Positions 56,800-64,000 of a DNA stretch of 64,000 nt are shown piece after piece; position 1 is the first letter of the stretch, and every line of letters begins with the position of its first letter. The notes under the pieces are model-generated. The model searched no databases. It was given only the letters and a program-made list of their open reading frames with translations, and was not told the DNA's origin. Location: positions 983,890-1,047,889 of the forward strand of contig NZ_JH976535.1 in assembly GCF_000183545.2 (NCBI RefSeq). Direction: 5' to 3'. The position numbers were made by a program, and so were the translations under genes. The stretch comes from Thermaerobacter subterraneus DSM 13965 (GTDB taxonomy: Bacteria; Bacillota; Sulfobacillia; Thermaerobacterales; Thermaerobacteraceae).

Positions 56800-58382
56800 G
56801 TCGACCGGCCTCCCATCCAGGCCCTGTATAAAAGGGCGATAATGCCCGCCAGCAAAACGGTGCTGACGGCTCCCGTCAGGGCGATGATCAACAGGTCGGC
56901 AAAGCCTCCGGCACCCGCCGGGGATACCAGCCGGGGCAGGAGCGAGGCCGTCGCCAGCGCCAGAACGCCCACGATCACCAAGAGCGCGGCGACCAGGGAC
57001 TCGCCGCCGGCCCAGGCACGGTCCCCGGCCCTCGGCAGCGGCCCCGGGGCCGGCTTTTGCACGGAGGCGCGCGGCCCGGGACCGGACGCCGCCCGGCGGC
57101 CGGGTTCGTCCGCGGAAGGCATCCCAAAATCGCCATCGCCCGCAGCATTGGGGATCGCCCTCCCCGGCCGGGCGGCTGGCGCCGCCGCGGCAGGAACGCC
57201 GGCCGGCGGCATCACCGGCAGGCGAAAGCCCACCGAGGCGCCCTGCCCCGGCCGGCCGTCGGCATGGACCGTACCGCCATGGGCTTCAATGACCTGCCGC
57301 ACCGTGGCGAGCCCGAGGCCGTAACCCCGCCGCCCCGGGGGCCGGGGGCCTCCGGAATGCCTGTCCACGCGGTAGAACGGGCGCCAGATGTTCTCGCTCT
57401 CCGCGGGGTCGAAACCGGTGCCCGTGTCGTGGACCGTCACCTCGACCGCTTGCCCGGCGCGGCAGACCTCCACCCAGATCCGGCCGCCCGGTGGGGTGTG
57501 GGCCAGCGCGTTGTCGAGCAGGTTCCACAGCACCTGGCGCAGCCGGCCGGCGTCGGCCTGCACGGCAGGCAAGGGCGGGTGCACCTCCAGTTCGAGGTCC
57601 ACGCCCTTTTCCCGGGCGGCCGGGGCCGCATCCTCAACGGCCTCGCCCGCCAGGACGGCCAGGTCGACCGGCCCGGTACGCAGGGAGACCCGCCCCGAGG
57701 CCAGGGCTTCCCGATCCAGCAGATCCCCGACCATCCGCCCCAACCGCCGGGCCTCCCGGTCGATGACCGTCAGGTGGTCGCGCACGGCCTCCGGGTCGGC
57801 CACCATGCCGTCAAGCAACGACCGGGCGTAGCCCTGGAGGTAGGTCAGCGGCGTGCGCAACTCGTGGGCCACCGCCGCCAGGAAGGCGTCCTTCTGGGCC
57901 TGTTCCCGGGCCAGTTCGGCCGACAGGGTCTCCAGGGTTCGGGCCAGATCGGCGGCCTCCCGGTATGGGGCCGGCGGAAGCTGGACCACGTAGCCCAGGG
58001 GCTGCCGGGCGATGGCTCGGGCGGCCTGGCCCAGCCGTTCCAGGGGCCGGGCCAGCCGGCGGGAGATCAACCAGGCGAGGCCGGTGGCCACGGACAGGGC
58101 GCCGGCCGAAGCCAGGACCATGACCACCATGACGGTCCGCAGCACCGCCGCGCCGCCGCGACCGGCCGGACCGGCCTGGGCGGCCAGGGGGATGAACACG
58201 AAGCCGAGGACCAGGGCGGTCAGCAGGCTCAAGCCCGCGCCGAAGGCCCACAGGCTGAGGAACAGCGGCTTCGGACGCACCGGTCGATCCAACCTTCCGT
58301 TCCAGGTCGCCGGGGATCCGTCGCCGTTGCGGCTCGCCAGGGTTCCGGCGTGACCCGCCTGCCCAGCGAACCGGCCGGGCAC
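56796..58382 (-). CDS. Sensor histidine kinase with extra C-terminal membrane helices
   Basis: A 528-aa kinase: helices at about 40-66 and 81-107 with a short periplasmic loop, HAMP (108-160), HisKA with V-A-H-E-L-R-T-P-L (His173), N-box W-N-L-L-D-N-A, D-T-G-T-G-F and G-Y-G-L-G-L-A. Beyond the ATPase domain a disordered linker leads to two more membrane segments (about 463-484 and 495-520), which is unusual. GTG start with GGGGGT upstream. Coupled to SHOCT and the regulator. The interval 58383-58679 shows no gene. Confidence 0.9.
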   Translation of the reverse strand: MPGRFAGQAGHAGTLASRNGDGSPATWNGRLDRPVRPKPLFLSLWAFGAGLSLLTALVLGFVFIPLAAQAGPAGRGGAAVLRTVMVVMVLASAGALSVATGLAWLISRRLARPLERLGQAARAIARQPLGYVVQLPPAPYREAADLARTLETLSAELAREQAQKDAFLAAVAHELRTPLTYLQGYARSLLDGMVADPEAVRDHLTVIDREARRLGRMVGDLLDREALASGRVSLRTGPVDLAVLAGEAVEDAAPAAREKGVDLELEVHPPLPAVQADAGRLRQVLWNLLDNALAHTPPGGRIWVEVCRAGQAVEVTVHDTGTGFDPAESENIWRPFYRVDRHSGGPRPPGRRGYGLGLATVRQVIEAHGGTVHADGRPGQGASVGFRLPVMPPAGVPAAAAPAARPGRAIPNAAGDGDFGMPSADEPGRRAASGPGPRASVQKPAPGPLPRAGDRAWAGGESLVAALLVIVGVLALATASLLPRLVSPAGAGGFADLLIIALTGAVSTVLLAGIIALLYRAWMGGRST

Positions 58383-58679
58383 GCCAGATACCCCCGCCGC
58401 GATCCGGCCCGCCTCCCAGGGTCAGTGTACCGCCCGCGTGTGCGACCCGGGTGCAGAATCTGTGCAGAAAGCATGAAGAGAGCCCTTCACCCCTCCACCG
58501 ATTCTCCCCGCCGCCGGCACGGGACTTCCACAGGGGCGTGTTACGGTGACGGTGGGCCGGGGCCGGCACAGCAGGGCCCTGCCAACCCGTCCCGGCCTTC
58601 CGCGCCGGGAAGGCCAGGCTGCTCCGGAACGGCTGGCCCGCCGCGGAACGGCCGGCGCCAGTGACAGGAGGTGCAGGGG

Positions 58680-59006
58680 ATGAAGCGCGTGGTGAGGAGA
58701 GGTTGGGCGCTGCTGTTGGGGCTGGTTCTCATTCTCGTGCTGGGCGTGTCCTCCGCCGCCTTGGCCGCGTCCGGCAATGCCGGACCGCGGGGACGCAACG
58801 GGGCTCTAATGCCGGCGGGCATGCGCGCCGTTCACCATCCGGCCATGGCGGCCGCGAGGGCCGGTTCGTCCCGGGGACCCATGGCCGGGGCCGGCATGGA
58901 CGCGATGCACCAGACCATGATGAACATGTCGTATGACGAGATGATCCGCCTCTGTCAGGTCCACCACACCGCCATGACCAGCGGCGCTGCGGCGGCCACG
59001 AAGTGA
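58680..59006 (+). CDS. Small secreted Met/His-rich protein
   Basis: A 108-aa precursor with a basic start, a hydrophobic core and a signal-peptidase site near A-L-A-A-S. The mature part is rich in Met and His (V-H-H-P-A-M, M-D-A-M-H-Q-T-M-M-N-M, V-H-H-T-A-M-T) and has one Cys, which suggests copper or other soft-metal binding. No family recognised. The ATG follows AGGAGGT. It is divergent from the kinase operon. In 59007-59353 I see only a short G/C hairpin (59024-59043), no gene. Confidence 0.65.
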   Translation: MKRVVRRGWALLLGLVLILVLGVSSAALAASGNAGPRGRNGALMPAGMRAVHHPAMAAARAGSSRGPMAGAGMDAMHQTMMNMSYDEMIRLCQVHHTAMTSGAAAATK

Positions 59007-59353
59007 CAGGGGACGGTGCACCAGGGGGCGCCCGCATGCCCCCGTGTCCTGCGCGCAGGAAACCCGCCAGTCCGGACCCGTATCCGGCCTGCCGTCCCGG
59101 CCGCTGGCCAGGGCGTGGCCCTCTCCGGTGCCGGTGGTGCCTTGAGCCGCCTCCGCGCCCAGGCTATGCTGGGGCTGGAAGTTACGCGCGGCCGTCACAA
59201 GAAGGTGCGGGCGGCCGCGGCCATGACGGCGCCCGCTAGCGCCGGTGCCCTTGGCGGAAAGGTGGGCCGTGCCGGGGAAGCAAACACCCGGCTACGAGCC
59301 CCGTGGCCGACAGGGACGGGGCTCGGGCTGGCTCCCGCAGTGGAGGCGATGGC

Positions 59354-60127
59354 ATGGCGCTGATTCGCGAGCAAGACCGGAAGGTGCTGCAGGAACGGCT
59401 CCAGGACTTGGCGGGCCCCGTCGATGTGGAGGTATTCACCCGTGACATGCGGCTGTTCGTTCCCGGCCGCGAGTGTCCCGGCTGCGAGGAAACGGTCGAG
59501 CTGATGAAGGAGCTGGCCCAGCTTCATCCTTCGATCCGCCTCCAGGTCAGGGACATCGACCGGGAGAGCCAGCGGGCGAGGGAACTGGGCGTCGAGCGGC
59601 CGCCCACGGTGGTGCTCCACGGCCGGGCCGGCGGCCGGGTGCGGTTCGTCGGACCGCCCCTCGGCTACGAGTTCGCGACGCTGGTCGAAGCGCTGATCGA
59701 GGCCTCGGCGCCAGTGCCCGCCGGCGGTGAAGGTGCCGGGGGCGACGCACCCGCTGCCGGCGGGGCGGGGAGCCAGGCCGGTCACCAGGCCGAAGCTCTG
59801 GCCCTGCTTGGCGAGGCGGGCCGGCCCGTTCACCTGCGGGTCTTCTTCACCCCCACCTGACCGCATTGCCCGCGGGCCGTGCGCTCCGCGATCAACCTGG
59901 CCATGCAGAGCCCGCTGGTGACCGCCGAGGCCGTGGAGGCCACCTCCTACCCGCAGCTGGCCCAGCAGTACCAGGTATTCGCCGTGCCCAAGACGGTGAT
60001 CAACGACCGTGTCTCATTCGAGGGCGCGGTGCCGGAGGACTATCTCTGGTCGGCCATCTGGCGGGCGCTGGATCTGCACCCCGGGCAGCCGGGAAGCACG
60101 GAAGAACCGGCCGGGCCGGGGCAGTAA
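59354..60127 (+). CDS. Glutaredoxin-like protein disulfide oxidoreductase, probable selenoprotein (in-frame TGA)
   Basis: Two thioredoxin-like domains, as in archaeal and bacterial PDO proteins. Domain 1 has C-P-G-C at 41-44, followed by E-L-M-K-E-L-A. Domain 2 begins V-F-F-T-P-T, then TGA (codon 169, 59858-59860), then P-H-C-P; PDO proteins have F-T-P-T-C-P-x-C-P here. The same frame continues 89 codons through Y-P-Q-L-A-Q-Q-Y and F-A-V-P-K-T-V-I-N, a complete domain, to a TAA. UGA therefore falls exactly on the catalytic cysteine, as in U-x-x-C selenoproteins. A nonsense mutation is the alternative. GGAGG precedes the ATG. Confidence 0.85.
59861..59890 (+). promoter_or_regulatory. Candidate bacterial SECIS hairpin
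   Basis: CGCGG (59871-59875) pairs with CCGCG (59886-59890); two inner G-C pairs with a bulged U give an apical loop CGUGC. The stem starts 10 nt after the TGA and the loop holds a G-U pair of bases, as in known bacterial SECIS elements. Folding was by eye. Confidence 0.5.
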
Positions 60128-60298
60128 CCTTCCGGCAGGGGCCCGCCCTGCCGCTGGATCGACCTGTAGGTGCTGCCGCTAGACCGGCCCGTAGGGGCCG
60201 AACCGCAGCCACCGGAGAGGGCTCTCGCCGGATCGCGGGCTTGCCCTCTCCGGTCACCTGTTTCGAGGTGGAGTAGGCATGGACAAGGGAGCCTGGTG

Positions 60299-60799
60299 AT
60301 GGTGGTATCCATGCCGGCGATCGATTCCTTGCCCGAACGACGGGGTCCACGGCCCCGGACCACCCCGGCGAACCCCCACCAGCAGCTGGACCAGAACGCT
60401 CCCCCCCGGCTGCAGGAGGCGCTGTTTGAGCGGGCCCGGGCTCTGCCCGGGGTGCGCGTGGGGCCTAGCGGGATTTCCGTTCCGGGAGCCCGGGCCTTCA
60501 TCCTCGATGAGGAGCTGGCGGCGGGGCCACCGGAGGCGTTCATGATCGGCCGGGAGTTCGCCCACCTGCACCCGCCCTACGACGGGAGCCTGCATCTCAT
60601 GCTGCCCGAAGCCACGGCCCGCGTGGTGGTCGCCAAGGGTTGGGGCGAGTTGCATCCGGTTGCCCGCCGGGGCTGGCTGCCGCCCACGGCGATGATGGTC
60701 TACGGTCCCCGGGACGACGATGAGCTGGAGGTCGTGTGGACCATCCTGCAGGCGTGCTATGCCTTCGCCCGCGGCGCGCAACCGGGCGGCCGTGGTTGA
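60299..60799 (+). CDS. DUF5519 (luciferase-domain) family protein
   Basis: A 166-aa protein with the family pattern R-A-F-I-L-D-E-E, G-P-P-E-A-F-M-I-G-R-E-F-A-H-L-H-P, D-G-S-L-H-L-M-L-P, K-G-W-G-E-L-H-P, and M-M-V-Y-G-P-R-D-D-D-E-L-E-V-V. The database label 'luciferase' gives no reliable function. AGGGAG precedes the ATG. No operon partner is clear; 60800-61075 shows nothing. Confidence 0.8.
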   Translation: MVVSMPAIDSLPERRGPRPRTTPANPHQQLDQNAPPRLQEALFERARALPGVRVGPSGISVPGARAFILDEELAAGPPEAFMIGREFAHLHPPYDGSLHLMLPEATARVVVAKGWGELHPVARRGWLPPTAMMVYGPRDDDELEVVWTILQACYAFARGAQPGGRG

Positions 60800-61075
60800 G
60801 GTGTGGGGGCGCGGTGCCACGTTGGGAGACGGCGCGGCAGTGGCGTCCACCCCGCTTCCTGTTACCGCCGTAGGGGCTGGTTCCGCGCAAGGTTGGCCAC
60901 GCACGGTTGGCATGGAAGAGCCGGCAGGGGACGCCCACGGTGCGGTGCGGGGGTAGGAGGGGGCTTGCCTGACCAGTGCGCTTGCCCGCCGGGCGCTTCT
61001 GGGCAGCGGACCTTGCTCTCCTGCCGACCGTGCCTCCGTCCCACGGGGTGGCCCGCGGTGGGCTCCGGGCGAAGA

Positions 61076-61420
61076 TCAGCGGTGACGTCGCCACCGCCAG
61101 AGGTGCCAGCCGCCACCCAGCATGCCGCCCATGGACGCGCCCATGGTGATCATCACGCTGGCGGAGAGCCCGTGCGCCGCCGTGCCGGACCAGAGGTCCA
61201 TGAACGTCGTCGATGCCGCCGCCAGGGCGCTCCCGGCGAGAGCGCCAAGCCCGGCCAGGGTCATGGCCGCATGTTCCTCCTCCGCCGCGGGCCGCACCGT
61301 CAGCGGCGCGGCCAGGGCGAGCACGGTTGCCAGCAACCCGTGCAGCGACAGGCTGTGGTCGAGGAAGCTCCCGATCAGCCCGGCCCAGGCCGAACGCTGG
61401 AACAGGGCGTCACCAAGCAC
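61076..61420 (-). CDS. Small three-helix membrane protein of unknown function
   Basis: A 114-aa protein starting at GTG behind GGGGAGGTGG. Hydrophobic helices lie at about 20-40, 52-72 and 80-105, with a basic C-terminus (W-R-W-R-R-H-R). A longer frame upstream is Arg/Ser/Pro-rich and less likely coding. No family recognised. The 61421-61829 interval contains a lone TACAAT (61663-61668) but no gene. Confidence 0.5.
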   Translation of the reverse strand: MLGDALFQRSAWAGLIGSFLDHSLSLHGLLATVLALAAPLTVRPAAEEEHAAMTLAGLGALAGSALAAASTTFMDLWSGTAAHGLSASVMITMGASMGGMLGGGWHLWRWRRHR

Positions 61421-61829
61421 CGCGCCACCTCCCCGTGATGCCGAGGTGCGGCGGGCCGCGAGCGGGCTGCACAGGCCACTGTCAGGCGCGGAGAAGGGGG
61501 ATAGTTTCCAGGGGTGGCCTTCCGCCCGGGCCGTCACTTATGCCGTATGCGCGGCAGGGGCTTTCGATCCCATCCCGTGGTTGCCGTCCAACGGCCTCCC
61601 GGGGGGCTCCGAAGCGGCAACCCGGCGTCCCCGGGGAACGCCGCAGCGGAGGGACCGGGGGGTACAATGAAATGAAGGGTGTCCGGTGAAAAGGTAGGAG
61701 GGGTCGGGCCGGAGCGAGAAGCCTACCCCGACGCCGGGCCGCCGGTACGGTTGCGGGGTGGGCGGGTCTTCGGCATCGCGGCCGGGAACTCCCGAACCCG
61801 GTACGACCACGGCCAGGGGAGGAGTCACC

Positions 61830-62450
61830 GTGGCAGGCCACCCATTCTTCGCGGCCGTGTACGACCTGTTCCAGCGCCCGGCGGCGCCCCTGATCGATCC
61901 CTGGCGCCGGCGCGTGGCGGGTGGGGCGACCGGCCGTGTCCTGGAGATCGGTGTCGGTACGGGCCTCAACCTGCCGTTTTACCGGATGGAGCGAATCACG
62001 CGGCTGGTCGGGCTTGAGCCCGACCCCCACATGCGCCGGCGGGCGGCGGCCCGGGCCCGCCGCCTCGGCATCCCCATGGAACTGGTCGCCGCTCCGGCGG
62101 AGAACATGCCCTTTGCGGATCAATCCTTCGATACCGCGGTGGCCACCCATGTATTCTGCAGCGTCAGCGACCTGGAGCGGGCCTTGCGCGAGGTCTTCCG
62201 GGTGCTCCGGCCGGGCGGGACCTTCCGGTTCCTCGAACACGTGCGGGCCCGGGATGAACGGGCGGCCCGCTGGCAGGACCGCCTGACCCCGGTATGGCGC
62301 TTCGTCGCCGCCGGATGCCATCCCAACCGGCGGACGACGGAGGTGATCGAGGCCGCGGGCTTCGTCCTGGAGGAGCTGGAGCGGTTCGACCTGTCGGTGG
62401 GTGGTCCCGTCAGGCCGCAGGCTTTCGGTGTGGCGCGGCGCCCGGTGTAG
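61830..62450 (+). CDS. Class I SAM-dependent methyltransferase (METTL7-like)
   Basis: A 206-aa methyltransferase: V-L-E-I-G-V-G-T-G-L-N-L (motif I, SAM binding), L-E-P-D-P-H-M (acidic loop), A-E-N-M-P-F-A-D-Q-S-F-D (motif II region), and L-R-P-G-G-T-F-R-F-L-E-H (motif III). The C-G-C-H-P-N-R-like stretch (A-A-G-C-H-P-N-R) recalls METTL7-type thiol or lipid methyltransferases. GTG start behind GGGGAGGAG. Substrate unknown. Confidence 0.85.
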   Translation: MAGHPFFAAVYDLFQRPAAPLIDPWRRRVAGGATGRVLEIGVGTGLNLPFYRMERITRLVGLEPDPHMRRRAAARARRLGIPMELVAAPAENMPFADQSFDTAVATHVFCSVSDLERALREVFRVLRPGGTFRFLEHVRARDERAARWQDRLTPVWRFVAAGCHPNRRTTEVIEAAGFVLEELERFDLSVGGPVRPQAFGVARRPV

Positions 62451-62626
62451 ACACGAGGAAGGGTGCTTGCATGGTGACATCCGGGGACGGCGCGTTGCCC
62501 CTGTTTCGCGTTCCCGGAGGCGGGCGTGGTCCAGGCGGCGGCCGTTCTCCGGGAGGCGGCCGTTCATAGTCGATCCGCCGCTGCGCCCCCTCGGGCCGCG
62601 GCCGCGCCGGTACGGGGAGGGTCTCG

Positions 62627-63238
62627 ATGAACCGGATTCTCGGGGGAGCTGTCCTGCTGCTCGTGGCCATGTTGCTTGCCGGCGGAAGCCTTAGGCCGGA
62701 GGCGCCTTCGGCCCCTCCGCCGGGGGACTTGCGCCTGGCACCGGCGCCCGAGGGGACGCCGCCGCCCGCCGGGCAGGGCGGGACGGCGCAGGAACCGTCC
62801 CCGCCGGTGATCGCCGTCGGCATGCCCGCACCCGACTTCGAACTGCAGGACGTCACGGGTCGCACGGTGCGGCTTTCGGATTACCGCGGCAAGGTGGTCT
62901 TCCTGAACTTCTGGGCCACCTGGTGCCCGCCCTGCCGCGAGGAGATGCCGGAGATCCAGCGGCTGGTCGACAAGGGCGTCCCGGACCTGGTGGTGCTGGG
63001 CGTGAACACCAGCGATCCGGCCACGCCCGCCGAGGTCAAGGCCTTCATGGAGCGGAACGGCTTCACCTGGCGCGTTCCTTACGATGCGGGCAGCCGTGTG
63101 GCCCGCATCTACAGGGTGGTCTACCTGCCGACCAGCTACTTCATCGGGCCGGATGGCATCGTCTGGGCAAAGTATATCGGGCCGATGAGCCTGCCGGTCA
63201 TGGAAAGCTACGTAGAACGGGCGCGCCAGGGAGGGTGA
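62627..63238 (+). CDS. TlpA/ResA-like membrane-anchored thiol-disulfide oxidoreductase
   Basis: A 203-aa protein with an N-terminal signal anchor (about 4-22), a Pro-rich spacer to residue 65, and a thioredoxin fold: A-P-D-F-E-L-Q-D, F-L-N-F-W-A-T-W-C-P-P-C-R-E-E-M (C-P-P-C active site) and the cis-Pro loop Y-L-P-T-S-Y-F-I. ResA-type proteins keep apocytochrome c thiols reduced outside the membrane. GGGAGG lies before the ATG. The Lgt-like gene follows 50 bp downstream. Confidence 0.92.
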   Translation: MNRILGGAVLLLVAMLLAGGSLRPEAPSAPPPGDLRLAPAPEGTPPPAGQGGTAQEPSPPVIAVGMPAPDFELQDVTGRTVRLSDYRGKVVFLNFWATWCPPCREEMPEIQRLVDKGVPDLVVLGVNTSDPATPAEVKAFMERNGFTWRVPYDAGSRVARIYRVVYLPTSYFIGPDGIVWAKYIGPMSLPVMESYVERARQGG

Positions 63239-63287
63239 GCCCCGGCGGGTGCCCCGCGCTGCATGGTCGACAAGGGAGGGACGGTGC

Positions 63288-64000
63288 TTGTCGCTGCCGG
63301 TTCTACCTGACGTGATCGGCCTCGGCCCGCTGGCTTTCCCGACCGGGCCCCTGGCCACTGTGGCCGGTACGCTGGTGGCGTACGTCCTCGCGGTCAAGCT
63401 CGCCGAGCGAGCGGACGCGCGCGCCGGCCCGGCGGGACCGGCGGCGCCCGCACCGTCCCCGGCCACGGTGCCGCATTCCCCGCAGGCCCCTTCCCCGGTT
63501 GCCGATCCGGCCCTCGTCGACCGGCTGTTCACACGGGTGGCCATCGGTCTCTTGCTGGGCGCCAAGGCAGCCGACATCCTGGGCTCGCCGTCCAGTTACA
63601 TCCACAACCCCCGCCTGCTGATCGCCTGGCCCGGCGGTTCCACCGCCGCGATCGGGGCCTTGATCGGAGCCTTGCTGTTGGCCGGTCCCTTGGCGCGGCG
63701 GTGGCGCGAGATCCCGGCCGTTCTTGACGTGGTCGCGACGCCGTTGCTTCTGGGCCTGGGCGTCGTCGCGCTGGGGCTGCGCGACCCGCGCGCATTTCCC
63801 CTGGCGACGGGTCTCGTGCTGGCGGCAGGGATCCTCGCCCGCTTGCGTCCACTGGCTTCGTTCCCGGGCCATGCCGCTTTGGCTGGCGTCGTTCTGGCCA
63901 GCGTGGCGGCTGTCGGAGCGGATTTCTTCCGCCCGGCAGCGGTCATGCTTGGCGGCATCAGCCGTTTCCAGGTCATGGCCGCGATCACCGGCCTGCTGGC
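63288..64000 (+). CDS. Lgt-like polytopic membrane protein, cut by the window end
   Basis: An open frame running off the right edge (at least 237 codons), with many hydrophobic helices and a Pro/Ala-rich loop near residues 45-70. A segment I-H-N-P-R-L-L-I-A-W-P-G-G-S-T-A-A-I-G-A-L-I-G recalls prolipoprotein diacylglyceryl transferase (W-x-G-G-x-x-x-x-G-x-x-G), but the family's key residues are not clear. TTG at 63288 is chosen because GGGAGGG lies 7 nt upstream; GTG at 63312 is the alternative. It could instead be a redox-partner membrane protein of the ResA-like gene. Confidence 0.55.
   Translation, partial: MSLPVLPDVIGLGPLAFPTGPLATVAGTLVAYVLAVKLAERADARAGPAGPAAPAPSPATVPHSPQAPSPVADPALVDRLFTRVAIGLLLGAKAADILGSPSSYIHNPRLLIAWPGGSTAAIGALIGALLLAGPLARRWREIPAVLDVVATPLLLGLGVVALGLRDPRAFPLATGLVLAAGILARLRPLASFPGHAALAGVVLASVAAVGADFFRPAAVMLGGISRFQVMAAITGLL

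Noticed and set aside
59879..60127. Separate 82-aa thioredoxin-like gene with a GTG start after the TGA
   Set aside because: It would lack the start of its domain, including the active-site beta strand and first Cys. It is in the same frame as the upstream domain and completes it, so it is better read as one protein through the TGA.
61679..62017. 112-codon frame before and over the methyltransferase start
   Set aside because: It overlaps the methyltransferase in another frame and has no motif; the TACAAT upstream is at most a promoter hint.
62471..62569. 32-aa open frame with Gly-Arg repeats between the methyltransferase and the ResA-like gene
   Set aside because: A start and a weak ribosome site exist, but the sequence is low-complexity and there is no homology cue.

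Overview
The window reads as chromosomal DNA of a very high-GC (about 70% or more), spore-lineage Firmicute, probably a Thermaerobacter- or Symbiobacterium-like thermophile. This is inferred from the mix of Firmicutes features (GlpP antiterminator, 2Duf-type spore membrane protein, SAM-I and yybP-ykoY leaders, sortase), dense GTG/TTG starts with strong GGAGG ribosome binding sites, and Gly/Ala/Pro-rich insertions inside many enzymes. No rRNA, tRNA, CRISPR array, transposase or phage gene was seen. Two genes are cut by the window ends (lipA on the left, an Lgt-like membrane protein on the right).

Layout: 1-2.6 kb lipoate synthesis (lipA, lipB) plus a metallo-beta-lactamase-fold hydrolase; 2.7-7.5 kb DUF2203, dCMP deaminase, a 2Duf-type DUF421-DUF1657 protein with DUF1657 and DUF4363 neighbours, and a class A beta-lactamase-like lipoprotein; 7.5-11.7 kb fumC, terC behind a Mn2+ yybP-ykoY riboswitch, the fluoride exporter pair crcB-DUF190, and a cupredoxin lipoprotein; 12-19.7 kb phoR, a Pho box, pstSCAB, phoU, arsC and glpP; 20.3-26.8 kb glpF-dhaKLM-glpK-glpD for glycerol and dihydroxyacetone; 27-29.2 kb a minus-strand pncA/response regulator/peroxiredoxin operon coupled by GTGA overlaps.

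29.7-39.4 kb is a methionine region: metE (+) and a metF/metB-type operon (-), each behind its own SAM-I riboswitch, with an LPFTG surface protein and its sortase between them. 39.6-47.8 kb is menaquinone synthesis: menA, menF, a single-ORF menD-menH fusion and menB, with menE further on at 53.7 kb; menC is not in the window. 48-53.5 kb holds a TcyP-like transporter, an alkyl-DHAP-synthase-like flavoprotein, an AbrB/Doc toxin-antitoxin pair next to a gene remnant, and an acetamidase/formamidase. 55.7-64 kb holds a kinase-SHOCT-regulator operon and a cluster of redox and secreted or membrane proteins.

Most notable observations: (i) a two-domain glutaredoxin-like protein disulfide oxidoreductase whose second active site reads T-P-T-TGA-P-H-C, with the same frame continuing into a complete second domain, a strong selenoprotein candidate with a hairpin just after the TGA; (ii) the menD-menH fusion; (iii) a methylenetetrahydrofolate reductase fused to a homocysteine-methyltransferase-like domain that has lost all three zinc-binding cysteines; (iv) a 9-mer, GGTTCGTCC, found 17 times in 64 kb on both strands where about one is expected by composition.
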